Source of the DNA: Luteolibacter ambystomatis
GTDB lineage: Bacteria; Verrucomicrobiota; Verrucomicrobiia; Verrucomicrobiales; Akkermansiaceae
Direction: 5' to 3'
Length of the DNA: 64,000 bases
Assembly: GCF_018137965.1 (NCBI RefSeq)
Contig: NZ_CP073100.1
Location: 3,111,754-3,175,753 of the forward strand
Shown: positions 52,114-61,909 of the stretch, piece by piece
Numbering within the stretch: position 1 is the first letter of the stretch
Layout of the letters: every line of letters begins with the position of its first letter
Translations under genes and position numbers: made by a program
Notes under the pieces: model-generated
The model's database searches: none
Told to the model about the DNA's origin: nothing
The model's input: only the letters and a program-made list of their open reading frames with translations

Positions 52114-53313
52114 ATGAGAATCCTGATCCACGATTACGCCGGTCATGCTTTCCAGACGGCGTTAAGCCGGGAACTTGCCCGGCGCGGCCATGAGGTCGCG
52201 CATCTGTTTGCCAGCGATCTGCAAACTCCGCGCGGCGATCTGAAGGTCCGAGACCATGACCCGGCAGGACTCGCCTTCCACGAGATCCCGATGGATCCGG
52301 ACTATCCCCGCTACAAGTACTCCTTCCTGCGCCGCCGCAGCATGGAGATCGGCTACGGCAGGCGCGCCGCGGACTTCATCCGAGCATGGAAACCGGACGC
52401 CGTGCTTTCCGGGAATACGCCCACCGAAACGCAGGAGGAGATCACCCGCGCGGCCATCGAGTCCGGAGCGCGCTTCTACTACTGGCTTCAGGATTTCTAC
52501 AGCCTGGCAGTGGACAAACTGCTGCGGAAGAAGATCCCGGTCGTGGGACATGCCGTTGGCGCGTGGTACCGCTTTTTGGAAGGCCGCCAGTTCCGGCGCA
52601 GTTCACAGGTTGTGGCGATCACCGGAGATTTCGGGCCGATCCTCCAACATGAATTCGGAGTCGCTGCCGAACGTGTGGCCGTGGTGCCGAACTGGGCGAT
52701 CATCGAGGAAATGCCCGTGCATCCCAAGGACAACAACTGGGCGCGGAGGCACGGTCTCCACGACAAGTTCGTCTATCTCTACTCCGGCACGATCGGAATG
52801 AAGCACAATCCCGGTCTGCTGCTCGAACTGGCACGACGTTTCTCCAATGATCCGAACGTGCGGGTCGTGATTGTATCGGAAGGCATCGGTGCGGAGTGGC
52901 TCAGGAAAGAAGCGGGCGATTCCTTGAAAAACCTGCTCCTCCTCCCCTACCAGCCCTTTGCGGAGCTCCCGCAGGTGCTGGCCTCGGGAGATGTCCTGAT
53001 CAGCATTCTCGAACCCGACGCGGGAATCTTTTCCGTGCCCTCGAAAACACTCAGCTACCTCTGTGCCGGGCGTCCCCTGCTGCTCGCCGTGCCTCGCGAG
53101 AATCTCGCCGCCCGTATCACCCGCGAGGAAGGAGCCGGGGTCACCGTGGAACCCGGCGATCTGGATGGATTTATCTCGGCGGCCGCCAACCTTCTAACCG
53201 ATACTGCACGCCGCGAGGAAACGGGACGCAATGCCCGCGCCTACGCTGAGAAAACCTTCTCCATCGGCCCCACGGCCGACAAGTTCGAGCACATCCTCGC
53301 AAACCAAGGGTGA
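52114..53313 (+). CDS. Glycosyltransferase family 4 protein (WbuB-like)
   Basis: 399-residue GT4 glycosyltransferase. The first Rossmann half holds MRILIHDYAGHAFQTALSRE; the second has VYLYSGTIGMKHNPGLLLEL, VRVVIVSEGIGAEWL, LLLLPYQPFAELPQVLAS and the nucleotide-sugar EX7E-like region LEPDAGIFSVPSKTLSYLCA. It resembles WbuB-type enzymes that add sugars to a lipid-linked O-antigen or exopolysaccharide unit. First gene of a plus-strand run; the next glycosyltransferase starts 18 bases downstream. Confidence 0.88.
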   Translation: MRILIHDYAGHAFQTALSRELARRGHEVAHLFASDLQTPRGDLKVRDHDPAGLAFHEIPMDPDYPRYKYSFLRRRSMEIGYGRRAADFIRAWKPDAVLSGNTPTETQEEITRAAIESGARFYYWLQDFYSLAVDKLLRKKIPVVGHAVGAWYRFLEGRQFRRSSQVVAITGDFGPILQHEFGVAAERVAVVPNWAIIEEMPVHPKDNNWARRHGLHDKFVYLYSGTIGMKHNPGLLLELARRFSNDPNVRVVIVSEGIGAEWLRKEAGDSLKNLLLLPYQPFAELPQVLASGDVLISILEPDAGIFSVPSKTLSYLCAGRPLLLAVPRENLAARITREEGAGVTVEPGDLDGFISAAANLLTDTARREETGRNARAYAEKTFSIGPTADKFEHILANQG

Positions 53314-53331
53314 GAACCCGGCCGACTTCTA

Positions 53332-54528
53332 ATGCGCTGCCTTTGGATCACCCGCCAGGACCCGCGACCGTCGAACAGCGGCGAGTTGATCTACACCCGC
53401 GGCCTGCTGCGCGCGCTTTCCGCACACCCCGGATTCAAGGTGACGGTGCTGGCCCATCGTGCCGTGGGCACACCGGATGAACCGCCCGATCCCAAGCTGC
53501 GCTGGGAACTCCACGGCTGGATTCCGAACGGCCGGCTCGGCGGGCTGGTTTCCATGCTGCCAAGCGATGCATGGCGGCTGGGCAATTTCACCATGCGGGA
53601 CAGTCTGGAAACGCTCTCGGAAGAGGGGCACTGGGACTGGGTCATCATCGACCAGGCAGCTTGCGGCTGGGTGCTCAAACATCTCCCCCAACCCGGCCGA
53701 CCCCGGGTCGCCTATATCGCGCACAATCACGAAGCCTCCGTCCGCAAACAAGTGGCATCCGAACGCGGCGGCTCGCTGCCGTTCCGCATGGCATTGGCAT
53801 GGGATGCCTGGAAATACGGCAAACTGGAACGGGCGATCTGCGAACGTGCCGATCTCATCTCCGCGATCACACCGCGGGATGAAGCTCTCTTCAAACAGGA
53901 GTTCCCCGGCAAGCGTACCCTCCGCCTGCCTCCCGGCTACAACGGGCCTGCGGTGGAATCACCGCCTCCCATCACAAAAAACAGTCCGCGCCGTGTGGTA
54001 TTGGCCGGTGCCTTCGAATGGCTGGCGAAACGCCGCAATCTCGAACTCTTTCTCGCCGCCGCCGATGCCCCGTTCCGGCATCACAACATCCGCTTCGTCG
54101 TGGCGGGCAAGGCGGACACCGATTACTTCGCCGGGCTCGACAGGCGCTACCCCTGGGCCGAGTTCCACGCCAATGTGCCGTCGATGGACCCCTATCTCGC
54201 CAACGCGCGCATCGGACTCATTCCGGAAGCGTTGGGCGGTGGCTTCAAGCTGAAGGCGCTCGACTACATCTTCCGCGGCCTGCCGGTGGCCGCACTCGAA
54301 CAAGCACTCAGCGGACTGCCGGTGAACCCCGCACAGGATGTCATCACCGCCCGCCAGCCCGCCGAACTCGCCGAAGCGGTGGCGGCAAGGATCGACGATC
54401 TTGAATTCCTGAACGCCGCAGCCTCGCGGGCACTGTTCGCCTGCCGCGCGTCCTTCCAATGGAGCGACCGCGGCTCCGTACTGGCCGCAGCCTTGGAAGA
54501 CATTTCCACTTCCCCGCCCCGTCCGTGA
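53332..54528 (+). CDS. Glycosyltransferase (GT4-like)
   Basis: 398 residues with GT-B features: MRCLWITRQDPRPSNSGELI at the N-terminus, IAHNHEASVRKQVASERGG, a central RRVVLAGAFEWLAKRRNLEL, and the donor-site region ARIGLIPEALGGGFKLKALD. The motif set fits group 1 glycosyltransferases acting on exopolysaccharide. The sugar donor is unknown. The downstream polymerase-like gene starts within its stop codon (GTGA at 54525), so the two are coupled. Confidence 0.82.
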   Translation: MRCLWITRQDPRPSNSGELIYTRGLLRALSAHPGFKVTVLAHRAVGTPDEPPDPKLRWELHGWIPNGRLGGLVSMLPSDAWRLGNFTMRDSLETLSEEGHWDWVIIDQAACGWVLKHLPQPGRPRVAYIAHNHEASVRKQVASERGGSLPFRMALAWDAWKYGKLERAICERADLISAITPRDEALFKQEFPGKRTLRLPPGYNGPAVESPPPITKNSPRRVVLAGAFEWLAKRRNLELFLAAADAPFRHHNIRFVVAGKADTDYFAGLDRRYPWAEFHANVPSMDPYLANARIGLIPEALGGGFKLKALDYIFRGLPVAALEQALSGLPVNPAQDVITARQPAELAEAVAARIDDLEFLNAAASRALFACRASFQWSDRGSVLAAALEDISTSPPRP

Positions 54529-55916
54529 TTCCAGCCCGCTCCATCCACAACCATGCCATTCAGGTACCCGCCGAAACGAAGGCCGGCCGGGTGGAGTTGT
54601 GGTTGTGGGTATTCATGATGTCCTTCGCCCTCGACTATCGGGCGGACGAGGCCCGCGCCGAAACCGGCGGTGCCGGCCTCGATCAACTGGTCTTCCTCGG
54701 ACTCGCGGTCATTTCCACCCTCGCGATCCTATGGCATGGGTGGCGGCATCTGCTCACCCGGCCGGGCGCATGGACGCTGCTCCTCTGGAGCGGCTTCCTG
54801 CTCTACATGCTGGCGAATTCACTTCTCCAGGGCGTGGTTCCCGGCCACTCCCTGCGCATCATCCTCCCGCTGGTCTTGTGCCTTTGTGGAATGATGAATG
54901 CCCACATCGCGGGATGCATGGGAGTCACGCCTGCGCGGATCGTCGCACCGGTGTTTGTCGCCGCCTGCACCAACATCTGCTGGCGGATCGCACAGGGATT
55001 CCTCTTCAAGGGCGTGACGCTCGATACCGTCCGCGTGGAGGTACAAAGCTCAGCCAACAACTGGCTGGCGGCATGGATCGGCTGCTGTGTCCTGCTGCGC
55101 CGTGGATTCGACTGGCGGCTGTTGATCGGCTGCGGCGTGCTGTTCACGGGCATCTTCATCACCGTGACGCGGTCGCTGTTGTTCCCGGTGTTCGCGTCCG
55201 CGATGGCGGTTTCGATCTGCTATCTCATCGGCACGACGTGGGGCTTGTTCAAGCTCTTCGAACTGCCCCGCCGGTTGATGCCGGTCGGCGTGGCCGCCGG
55301 TTTGATCCTATTGGGAGCCGTCGCAATGTTCGTGATCGAACCCACCCTGGTCGAGCGCTGGGACGAGCGGCTCTTCCACCACGCGTCCGACCGCAATGTC
55401 GCTTCGGACATTTCCTATCTCACCCGCCGCGCGGAAGCGGACGCGATCCTTCATATCCTCAACAAGGATCCCGTCCACTTCGTGAATGGCAAGGGCATCG
55501 GTGCGACCTACTATTGGGATCCCGCCTACATGCCGGAAATCCATCTCGTCTATCCGCCGGAGATGGAACTGGGCCACGAGGTCTGGTTCGCCGGCCACTC
55601 GCTGTGGACCTATTCACTTTTCTCCGGTGGAGTCATCGGCGTCTGCGCGTTCCTGCTGCTGCTCGGCGGAACGATGATCGCAAGCCTGAGAGGTGCCCGC
55701 GCCAATGCCACCGATCCCGGCCCGGACCAATGGCTCGCGTTCCTGCCATTCGTCGCCGTGTTGTGCCTGGCGAGTGAAAGCTTCACCTCAAATCCCTTCG
55801 ATGAACGCCTCGCGTCCATCATCTTTGGCATCATGGCGGGCCTGCCGCAGGCCTTCATGGTGCGCGCCTCGTGGATTCACGCCACCCGGCAGACGTCCTT
55901 CGTTCCGTTCCGATGA
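54525..55916 (+). CDS. O-antigen ligase/polymerase-like membrane protein (Wzy-like)
   Basis: 463 residues from a GTG that overlaps the upstream stop. It has about ten membrane helices (LWLWVFMMSFALDY, LVFLGLAVISTLAILWHGW, GMMNAHIAGCMGV, LFPVFASAMAVSICYLIGTT, VAAGLILLGAVAMFVI) and a large polar loop with HEVWFAGHSLWTYSLFSGG, the typical place of the O-antigen ligase/polymerase signature. It is therefore the likely repeat-unit polymerase of the exopolysaccharide locus. An ATG at 54459 would overlap the previous gene by 70 bases and was rejected. Confidence 0.8.
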   Translation: MIPARSIHNHAIQVPAETKAGRVELWLWVFMMSFALDYRADEARAETGGAGLDQLVFLGLAVISTLAILWHGWRHLLTRPGAWTLLLWSGFLLYMLANSLLQGVVPGHSLRIILPLVLCLCGMMNAHIAGCMGVTPARIVAPVFVAACTNICWRIAQGFLFKGVTLDTVRVEVQSSANNWLAAWIGCCVLLRRGFDWRLLIGCGVLFTGIFITVTRSLLFPVFASAMAVSICYLIGTTWGLFKLFELPRRLMPVGVAAGLILLGAVAMFVIEPTLVERWDERLFHHASDRNVASDISYLTRRAEADAILHILNKDPVHFVNGKGIGATYYWDPAYMPEIHLVYPPEMELGHEVWFAGHSLWTYSLFSGGVIGVCAFLLLLGGTMIASLRGARANATDPGPDQWLAFLPFVAVLCLASESFTSNPFDERLASIIFGIMAGLPQAFMVRASWIHATRQTSFVPFR

Positions 55917-57181
55917 GCCGCCCTTCCACAAGCCGCCCCACCGTCGCGCTGATCGACCCGCTGTGGTACGGGCATCATCCGATGTACTTCTCCCAGTTCA
56001 CGGCATCGTTCCTGAACGCGGGAGCGCGGGTGATCGGCCTCTGTCCGAAACCGGAAGCCGCCACCGCCGAGGCGATCGCCACCGCGCGCTACCGTGGCAT
56101 TCCGGATGCGGAAACACGCATTTCGATGCACCTGCTTCCGGCCGGCCACCGGAGCTGGTTCCGCGGCCGCTTCGAGGGAGATCCGTGGCGCACCTTCCAG
56201 CGGTGGAAACGGGCCGCACATGCACTGGAACAAGCGGAGGAGACCACCGGCTGGTTCGCGGATCTGGTGTACTTCCCTTACCTGGACAGCTACCTGCGTT
56301 TCCTGCCGATCGCCCACGTGCCTGCCGCCACCTTCGGACGTCCGTGGGCCGGTTTGTATCTGCGCAACCATCATCACGACGAGCAACCGTCCATCAAGCG
56401 TGCGCTGCGTTTCCTGGCCAAAGGTGACGCGCTGATGCGCAGCGATCTCTGCCGCGGCATCGGCGTGCTCGATGAACGCTTCAACGAATCGCTCCACGCC
56501 TACACCGGCCAAACGATCACCGCGTATCCGGACGCCACCAACACTGACATCACCCCGGAACCCACCGGACTGGCGAAAACAATCCTCGCGGAAGCCCGTG
56601 GCCGGAAGATCATCGGCTTGATCGGACTCGAGCGGCGCAAGGGCATGTTGACCCTGTTGAAGGTCGCGCAGGAAGCCCATCGCCTGAACCTGCCGTGGTT
56701 CTTCGTCTGCGCCGGAGTCTTCGGACGCGATCAGTTCAATGCGGAAGAGCAGGCTTTCATCGATGGCATCGTTGATGAGATCCGCGCCGGGCGGATGGAC
56801 AACCTGCACTTCGATCCCGTGGCGGAACGGATCGGCACGGACGCGGAGTTCAATTCGCTGTTCAGCACTTTCGACGTGGCCTGGACCGCCTATGAGGGCT
56901 TTCACGGCAGCAGCGGCGCGCTGACCAAAGCCGCTGAGTTTGGCATGCCATCTCTTGCCACCGCCGGAGAATGCATCGGCGGCAGGGTCGAACGACACCG
57001 CATCGGCCTCACCATTCCGGAGGGGGATTCCGGCAGGGCCCTCGAAGCCATCCGCCGGATGCTCGACGGGGTGGACTGGCAGGACCGTCCGCTTTCACCC
57101 AACTACGACGCCTATCGTAGCGAGCACGGCCTCGCCCGGCTCGACTCCATCCTCGCCGCATTGGTCACGGAGCGACCTTGA
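55913..57181 (+). CDS. Glycosyltransferase-like protein
   Basis: 422 residues, ATGA overlap with the polymerase-like gene. It has a GT-B pattern: TVALIDPLWYGHHPMYFSQF at the N-terminus, RGRKIIGLIGLERRKGMLTL after the linker, WFFVCAGVFGRDQFNAEEQA, and the donor-site region YEGFHGSSGALTKAAEFGMP with a conserved Glu. No named subfamily was recognised. It closes the plus-strand arm; its end overlaps the convergent lipoprotein gene by 17 bases. Confidence 0.75.
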   Translation: MSRPSTSRPTVALIDPLWYGHHPMYFSQFTASFLNAGARVIGLCPKPEAATAEAIATARYRGIPDAETRISMHLLPAGHRSWFRGRFEGDPWRTFQRWKRAAHALEQAEETTGWFADLVYFPYLDSYLRFLPIAHVPAATFGRPWAGLYLRNHHHDEQPSIKRALRFLAKGDALMRSDLCRGIGVLDERFNESLHAYTGQTITAYPDATNTDITPEPTGLAKTILAEARGRKIIGLIGLERRKGMLTLLKVAQEAHRLNLPWFFVCAGVFGRDQFNAEEQAFIDGIVDEIRAGRMDNLHFDPVAERIGTDAEFNSLFSTFDVAWTAYEGFHGSSGALTKAAEFGMPSLATAGECIGGRVERHRIGLTIPEGDSGRALEAIRRMLDGVDWQDRPLSPNYDAYRSEHGLARLDSILAALVTERP

Positions 57182-57545
57182 ATTCACGGATCATCCGTTT
57201 CGGGATCACCACCTCCTTGCGATCCATCACACCGCTCTCGTTCCGGAATGAAATCGAGAGGACCACCCGGTCCGGTTGCACATCCCGCAGGTAGCCTGTG
57301 CAGATCGCTCCCTGTGGGGAATCGAGCATCATTTCCGGCGCGGTGGCTCCGCCTTCCAGTCCGGCGGCACCTCCATACACGGAAACCGCGCAGAGGCTGC
57401 CGCGGTTCGAAGCACTGACATCGGTCACATTGAGCGCCCGGTAACGGGCAACCTCCTCCATGCTGGGACGGGTGAAGGTCACAGGATCCTTGCAGGCGGA
57501 GAGAGCCAACACTGGAACGAAGGCCAACCATGGGAACAGTTTCAT
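57165..57545 (-). CDS. Small lipoprotein of unknown function
   Basis: 126 residues starting MKLFPWLAFVPVLALSAC; the lipobox LSAC puts the lipid on Cys18. The mature part is beta-rich (GAICTGYLRDVQPDRVVLSI, EVVIPKRMIREFKV). Its closing phrase resembles SHD1/Sm-like small barrels seen in PVC proteins, a loose similarity. Two further cysteines (LCAV, ICTG) could form a disulfide. Convergent with the glycosyltransferase-like gene. Confidence 0.65.
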   Translation of the reverse strand: MKLFPWLAFVPVLALSACKDPVTFTRPSMEEVARYRALNVTDVSASNRGSLCAVSVYGGAAGLEGGATAPEMMLDSPQGAICTGYLRDVQPDRVVLSISFRNESGVMDRKEVVIPKRMIREFKVAP

Positions 57546-57672
57546 GACCAGGCACCGGGATTTCCGGCATCCCCTTTTACCCGCCGCCGCTCCGGCGATC
57601 AAGCGACGGTTCCTTCACAGACCCGAAGATCCTTTGCGGTCCCGGGGAACCTGCTATTCCTTCCAACACACG

Positions 57673-58404
57673 ATGCCAGTCCCTTTGTTCATCGCCCATC
57701 GCGGAGCCTCGGACGCGGCTCCGGAAAACACCCTGGCGGCTTTCCGCATGGCATGGGATGAGGGCGCGGACGGCATCGAGGGAGATTTCCGCCTCACCGC
57801 GGATGGCAAGGTGGTCTGCATTCATGACGCCAATACCGGCCGCACCGCCGGCAAACGGCACACGGTGGAACGCTGCCATTGGAAGACCCTCGCGGGGCTC
57901 GATGTGGGATCGTGGAAAGGAAAGCGATTCGCCGGTGAACGGATTCCATTGTTGGAGGAGGTGCTGGAGACCATGCCCGAGGAAAAGCGCTTGTTCATCG
58001 AGATCAAATCCGGACCGAAAATCATCGATCCCTTGGTGGAAGCTCTGGAGACCCAGCATGCCGACCCGGAACGAATCGTGCTCATGTCCTTCGATAGCGG
58101 GATCGTATCCGCCTGCCGTGAACGGATGCCTGCGTACCAGAGCCATCTCATTCACTCTCTCAAAGGAGTGGCCAAACCGGAAAAGGCAGCTGCCTACGCT
58201 GCCGAGTTCAAGCAATGCGGCGCGCAAGGATTGCAATTCGATTGCAAGGCCCACGTATCCGCGAAATGGCTGGCGGCATTGAAGTGCCCGTTGACCTCGT
58301 GGACCGTCAACGATGTGAGGGCCGCGCGAAAGGTGATCGCGCTCGGCGTGAACTTCATCACCACCAACAAGCCTGCGGAGCTACGGGCCAGGTTGGGGAT
58401 GTAA
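57673..58404 (+). CDS. Cytoplasmic-type glycerophosphodiester phosphodiesterase
   Basis: 243 residues without a signal peptide. GDPD motifs are LFIAHRGASDAAPENT, GADGIEGDFRLTADGKVVCI, HDANTGRTAGK, LFIEIKSGPKIIDP and SWTVNDVRAARKVIALG. It is a clear paralogue of the exported enzyme at 37604-38398; both share GSWK, RFAGExIP and the C-terminal FIT-x-N-x-P phrase. The two would act on the same kind of substrate on opposite sides of the membrane. It sits between the two arms of the exopolysaccharide locus, with no clear link to it. Confidence 0.88.
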   Translation: MPVPLFIAHRGASDAAPENTLAAFRMAWDEGADGIEGDFRLTADGKVVCIHDANTGRTAGKRHTVERCHWKTLAGLDVGSWKGKRFAGERIPLLEEVLETMPEEKRLFIEIKSGPKIIDPLVEALETQHADPERIVLMSFDSGIVSACRERMPAYQSHLIHSLKGVAKPEKAAAYAAEFKQCGAQGLQFDCKAHVSAKWLAALKCPLTSWTVNDVRAARKVIALGVNFITTNKPAELRARLGM

Positions 58405-58458
58405 CCGTGATTCCCCCCAAGACGATCTTTGCCCCAACGGAGCCAAGAGGGGCATCTA

Positions 58459-60477
58459 CTACTCCCGCCACGCATCGAGAATGTCCTGCGCCCAGCCCGG
58501 CAGATCGTCCGTGGACAGCAGTCCATCCACCTGTACCAGAGTGGTCGCCTGTACCGTGTTGTCCACAGCATGAGTATCGGAACTGGATCCTCCCTCCACC
58601 CGCAGCAGCCCGTAGGCAGGCGGCGTGGAACTCGCCAGCGCGAGATTGCCTGCGATGACGATGCCCACGGGATGCACATGATCTTCCGTGCCGAAGTTCA
58701 CCAGTTCCGGATAGGCCAGCAGCGCCGCCGGGACCGATGGTCCCGCAAGCGCCGTGATCCATCCCTTCTCGTAATCTGGCAAAAGGTCCGCCGCCCACGT
58801 CGCGAACAGAAACGCGACCTCGCACGGCATCGAACAATCGAGAAACAGATTCCCCTCCACCCGGTTGTAGCCACCGCCATGAACCATCACGGTCCAATCA
58901 TCGCCGGTCGCACCGACATTGCGGAAAAGGTTTTCCTCCACCGTCACGCCCATGGTGGCATTGTCGAGATACACGGCGGAGCGGTTGCCGCCCGCACGTC
59001 CGATGTCATCGAAGAAATTGCCGCGGACCACCGTTCCCCTCAGCAACGGACTCTCGCCGGTATTCAAATAGACCGCCCCCATGTCACGGAAGTCCTTGCA
59101 GGTGCGGCGGAAGAGATTGTCCTGGATCAGGAAGTCATTCCCCTTCGCCTCGATCGCCATGTGGGGCAGGTCGAGGAACTGGCAATCGGTGACCTGATGA
59201 CCCACGCCATGGAGCTCCACCGAAGCATTGAACACATGCGACCACCAGGCATTCCGCTGGAACAAGCAATGATCCACCGTGCTGCCGGAGGGAGCCAGAA
59301 GCACCGGATCACCACCGCTCAGACGCAGCGCCGCACCACCGCACGATTCAAAAAGGCAGTTGCTGACATGGATGCCCGCACCCTCCGCCACCAATCCATC
59401 CCCGCCATTGCGGCGGAAGGTGGTGTTGCGGACGATCACATCATTCCCGGCGATGATTTCCATCAGGCCATCACGCGCGCCGTCCAAAACCACGCCATCC
59501 AAACGGAATCCGGCAGCAGACTTGACGCTCAGGAGAGGACCGGTGCTCCATGTGACGCAGGCCGAGGTTTTCCAGGCATCCCCCGCGGAAGGTGGCAGCA
59601 GGAGCAAACGTTTCTTCGTGGCATCGATGCAATACTCGCCCGGCATGCTGATCTCGGAGATCGCGTTGACCACGCGGAAGCCGGGATGAAGGAACGATTC
59701 GTTCATCAATCCGCTGACCTCGCCATCCGCGAGGGTGAGCGTGCGGGTCAGCCGGTTGACGCGGCTGATCTGGTTGAAACTCCACTCCCAGTCGTAGCCG
59801 AAGGTTCCGTCCACCCACAGGTTCCGTTCCTTCGTCCATGCCGTGAGCCGGTCCGTATTGAGGCGGAAGGTTCCACCGCGCTTGTAGAAGTACCGGGAGT
59901 CTTTGCCATCGCGAGTGGGACCGGCATCAAGGATCGCGTCCGGCTTCACCGTGCCTTGATCCGGCCAAGCCGCCAGTGGCATCGGATTGCCGTTTACGAA
60001 CAACAACGCGGGCGGGGTTTCGCGCACTTCCGCCACATTGAAACCGCGGCGGCTGAGATGGCCGGGATCTCCGGTGGCGATCTGCGAATACGGCACCTGC
60101 ACGACCTGCCCGCGCGCTTCCGGGCTCAGTTGCTTCAAGGTGGCCGCATCCGGCTTCTTCCAGCCCGATGCCGGAATATTCCGGAAGCCGGTAACGACCG
60201 CGCCGGGTTGGCCGCTGAGCGTCAGCGAGCCTTTGATGGATGATGCATGGCTGGCGTTGATTTCGATCGTCTTCGCTATGACGTGCTGCCCCGGCTTCAG
60301 CACGATCACCGAATCGCCGTCACTGCGCTTCGCCGCACGATTCAGCGCCTCGGTCAACGTCGCCAACGGCAGCGCATTGCTGCCGCTGAAGCGATCATCC
60401 CCTCCGGGTGCGACATACCAGGTGGACGCCCATGCGGGAGCAACAAGCAGACAGGAAAAAAGAACCGGGCGGATCAT
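58459..60477 (-). CDS. Secreted right-handed parallel beta-helix protein
   Basis: 672 residues with a signal peptide (MIRPVLFSCLLVAPAWAS) and the start WYVAPGGDDRFSGSNALPLA that is typical of pectate-lyase-like repeats. The body carries a long series of beta-helix rungs (NDVIVRNTTFRRNGGDGLVA, GAGIHVSNCLFESCGGAALR, NDFLIQDNLFRRTCKDFRDM, VEENLFRNVGATGDDWTVMV). Such proteins are often polysaccharide lyases, epimerases or O-acetyl-modifiers. It overlaps the flippase stop as ATGA, so it probably acts on the polysaccharide this locus makes. The exact activity is unknown. Confidence 0.82.
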   Translation of the reverse strand: MIRPVLFSCLLVAPAWASTWYVAPGGDDRFSGSNALPLATLTEALNRAAKRSDGDSVIVLKPGQHVIAKTIEINASHASSIKGSLTLSGQPGAVVTGFRNIPASGWKKPDAATLKQLSPEARGQVVQVPYSQIATGDPGHLSRRGFNVAEVRETPPALLFVNGNPMPLAAWPDQGTVKPDAILDAGPTRDGKDSRYFYKRGGTFRLNTDRLTAWTKERNLWVDGTFGYDWEWSFNQISRVNRLTRTLTLADGEVSGLMNESFLHPGFRVVNAISEISMPGEYCIDATKKRLLLLPPSAGDAWKTSACVTWSTGPLLSVKSAAGFRLDGVVLDGARDGLMEIIAGNDVIVRNTTFRRNGGDGLVAEGAGIHVSNCLFESCGGAALRLSGGDPVLLAPSGSTVDHCLFQRNAWWSHVFNASVELHGVGHQVTDCQFLDLPHMAIEAKGNDFLIQDNLFRRTCKDFRDMGAVYLNTGESPLLRGTVVRGNFFDDIGRAGGNRSAVYLDNATMGVTVEENLFRNVGATGDDWTVMVHGGGYNRVEGNLFLDCSMPCEVAFLFATWAADLLPDYEKGWITALAGPSVPAALLAYPELVNFGTEDHVHPVGIVIAGNLALASSTPPAYGLLRVEGGSSSDTHAVDNTVQATTLVQVDGLLSTDDLPGWAQDILDAWRE

Positions 60478-61862
60478 GCGGAGCGGGGTGGAGAATCGGA
60501 AAGCGGAGGGGACGGACTCAGCACGCGCGCCACCATGAAGGGCAGGATGCGACCGGTCATCAGCAACAGTACGCCGCCCATGCACAGCAACATGACCGGG
60601 AGGCCTCCATAGTGCAGTCCCACCCATGCGGCCACAGCCACCAAGGCGGACTCGAACAACTGGATGCGGGCCATGCGCGTGACCTGACCCGTGCCGATCA
60701 TCAGCGTATGATTCAGGTGCCTCCAGATGTGCGCCACGAAATAGAATGCGTAGCAGGCGAAAATCCCGTGACCGAGATTCGCGAACTCCTGACCGAGCCA
60801 TAGACGGAACACCCACGGACCGAATGCCGTCAGCCCGATCGCGGAGAGCAATGCGAGTCCGCCACCATAGCGGTAGAGCCGTGTCGCCGCTCGGCGTGCC
60901 CAATCGCGATCATCCCGCGCCAGAGCCTCGGCGACCGCAGGCCATGTCGGCGTGCTGATCATCAGCACGAAACCCGCCTGCATGATCGTGAGACTGACAA
61001 AGACCCCATACAACGCCACCGCCGCCGGTCCGCCATCGCGCCCCACCATCCAGCCGACCACGTTGTACTCCACGATACCGGTGATCAGGCAGCAGGTGGA
61101 GAATGCCAGACCATCGCCCATCAGGTGCTTCGCCGTTCCGGGCCGAAACCAACTCCAGGAAGGAATCACCTCAGGCCGCTTCCGCCAGAGCAGCACGGTA
61201 TTCGCCAGCTTCGCGAGCACCAGTGAACCATGAATCGCCAGCACCAGAAACCACACCTGCGGCACGAAATGGACGCCGATTCCCACCGCCAGCGCGGCGA
61301 GCAAGTTTCCCGCCGCCCCGCAGGCATTGGTGGTCGCGATCTCCAGATAGCCCTCGCGGATGCGCTCGGTGAGATTCAGCAGAAAGAGCAGCAGGAACAA
61401 ACCCAGTCCTGTCCACAACGCAGGTCCCAACACGCTTTCCTGTCCGGCAAAGGCAGCGCCATACAACCGGGCCACCGGCAATGTTGAAAGAACGACCCCT
61501 GCCACCAGGCCCACCAACAACGACACCGCCAGCATGACGAAAAACGCGGTGGATGCCAGCGTACGCGCCTGATCGCGATCACCCGACGCCGAGGCCTTCG
61601 CCAAGCCATGTGCGAGGGCCGGCCCCACGCCGACCTCGAACAATGACACGGTGGTCAGCGTGAGCGTAACGCTGGTATAGATCCCGAACTCCGCGCGCCC
61701 CAGCACGCGGATCGCAATCGGAATGGCCAGCAGTTGCAATCCCGCCGTGCCCGCCTTCGACAACAACGAAGTCGCAACCGCAAGACGGATCGAGCGGTCG
61801 CGGCGGCGGACATGGGTCGTGTCGGGGGCGATCTCCATCGGCGGGTTTCCGGCGGACTGCAT
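60474..61862 (-). CDS. Oligosaccharide flippase (Wzx-like)
   Basis: About 462 residues with 12 or so membrane helices of the polysaccharide-transport/MATE-like type. It starts with RLAVATSLLSKAGTAGLQLL, the usual flippase opening, and has LGRAEFGIYTSVTLTLTTVS, IVEYNVVGWMVGRDGGPAAV and LGHGIFACYAFYFVAHIWRH. It would flip the lipid-linked repeat unit to the periplasm for the Wzy-like protein. I used the ATG at 61862; one at 61838, or a TTG at 61916 inside the upstream stop region, is also possible. Coupled downstream to the beta-helix gene. Confidence 0.85.
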   Translation of the reverse strand: MQSAGNPPMEIAPDTTHVRRRDRSIRLAVATSLLSKAGTAGLQLLAIPIAIRVLGRAEFGIYTSVTLTLTTVSLFEVGVGPALAHGLAKASASGDRDQARTLASTAFFVMLAVSLLVGLVAGVVLSTLPVARLYGAAFAGQESVLGPALWTGLGLFLLLFLLNLTERIREGYLEIATTNACGAAGNLLAALAVGIGVHFVPQVWFLVLAIHGSLVLAKLANTVLLWRKRPEVIPSWSWFRPGTAKHLMGDGLAFSTCCLITGIVEYNVVGWMVGRDGGPAAVALYGVFVSLTIMQAGFVLMISTPTWPAVAEALARDDRDWARRAATRLYRYGGGLALLSAIGLTAFGPWVFRLWLGQEFANLGHGIFACYAFYFVAHIWRHLNHTLMIGTGQVTRMARIQLFESALVAVAAWVGLHYGGLPVMLLCMGGVLLLMTGRILPFMVARVLSPSPPLSDSPPRSA

Positions 61863-61909
61863 GGCTTTACAGGATTCAGGCACGTCCGGAAACCCCCGTT
61901 TTCCACGGG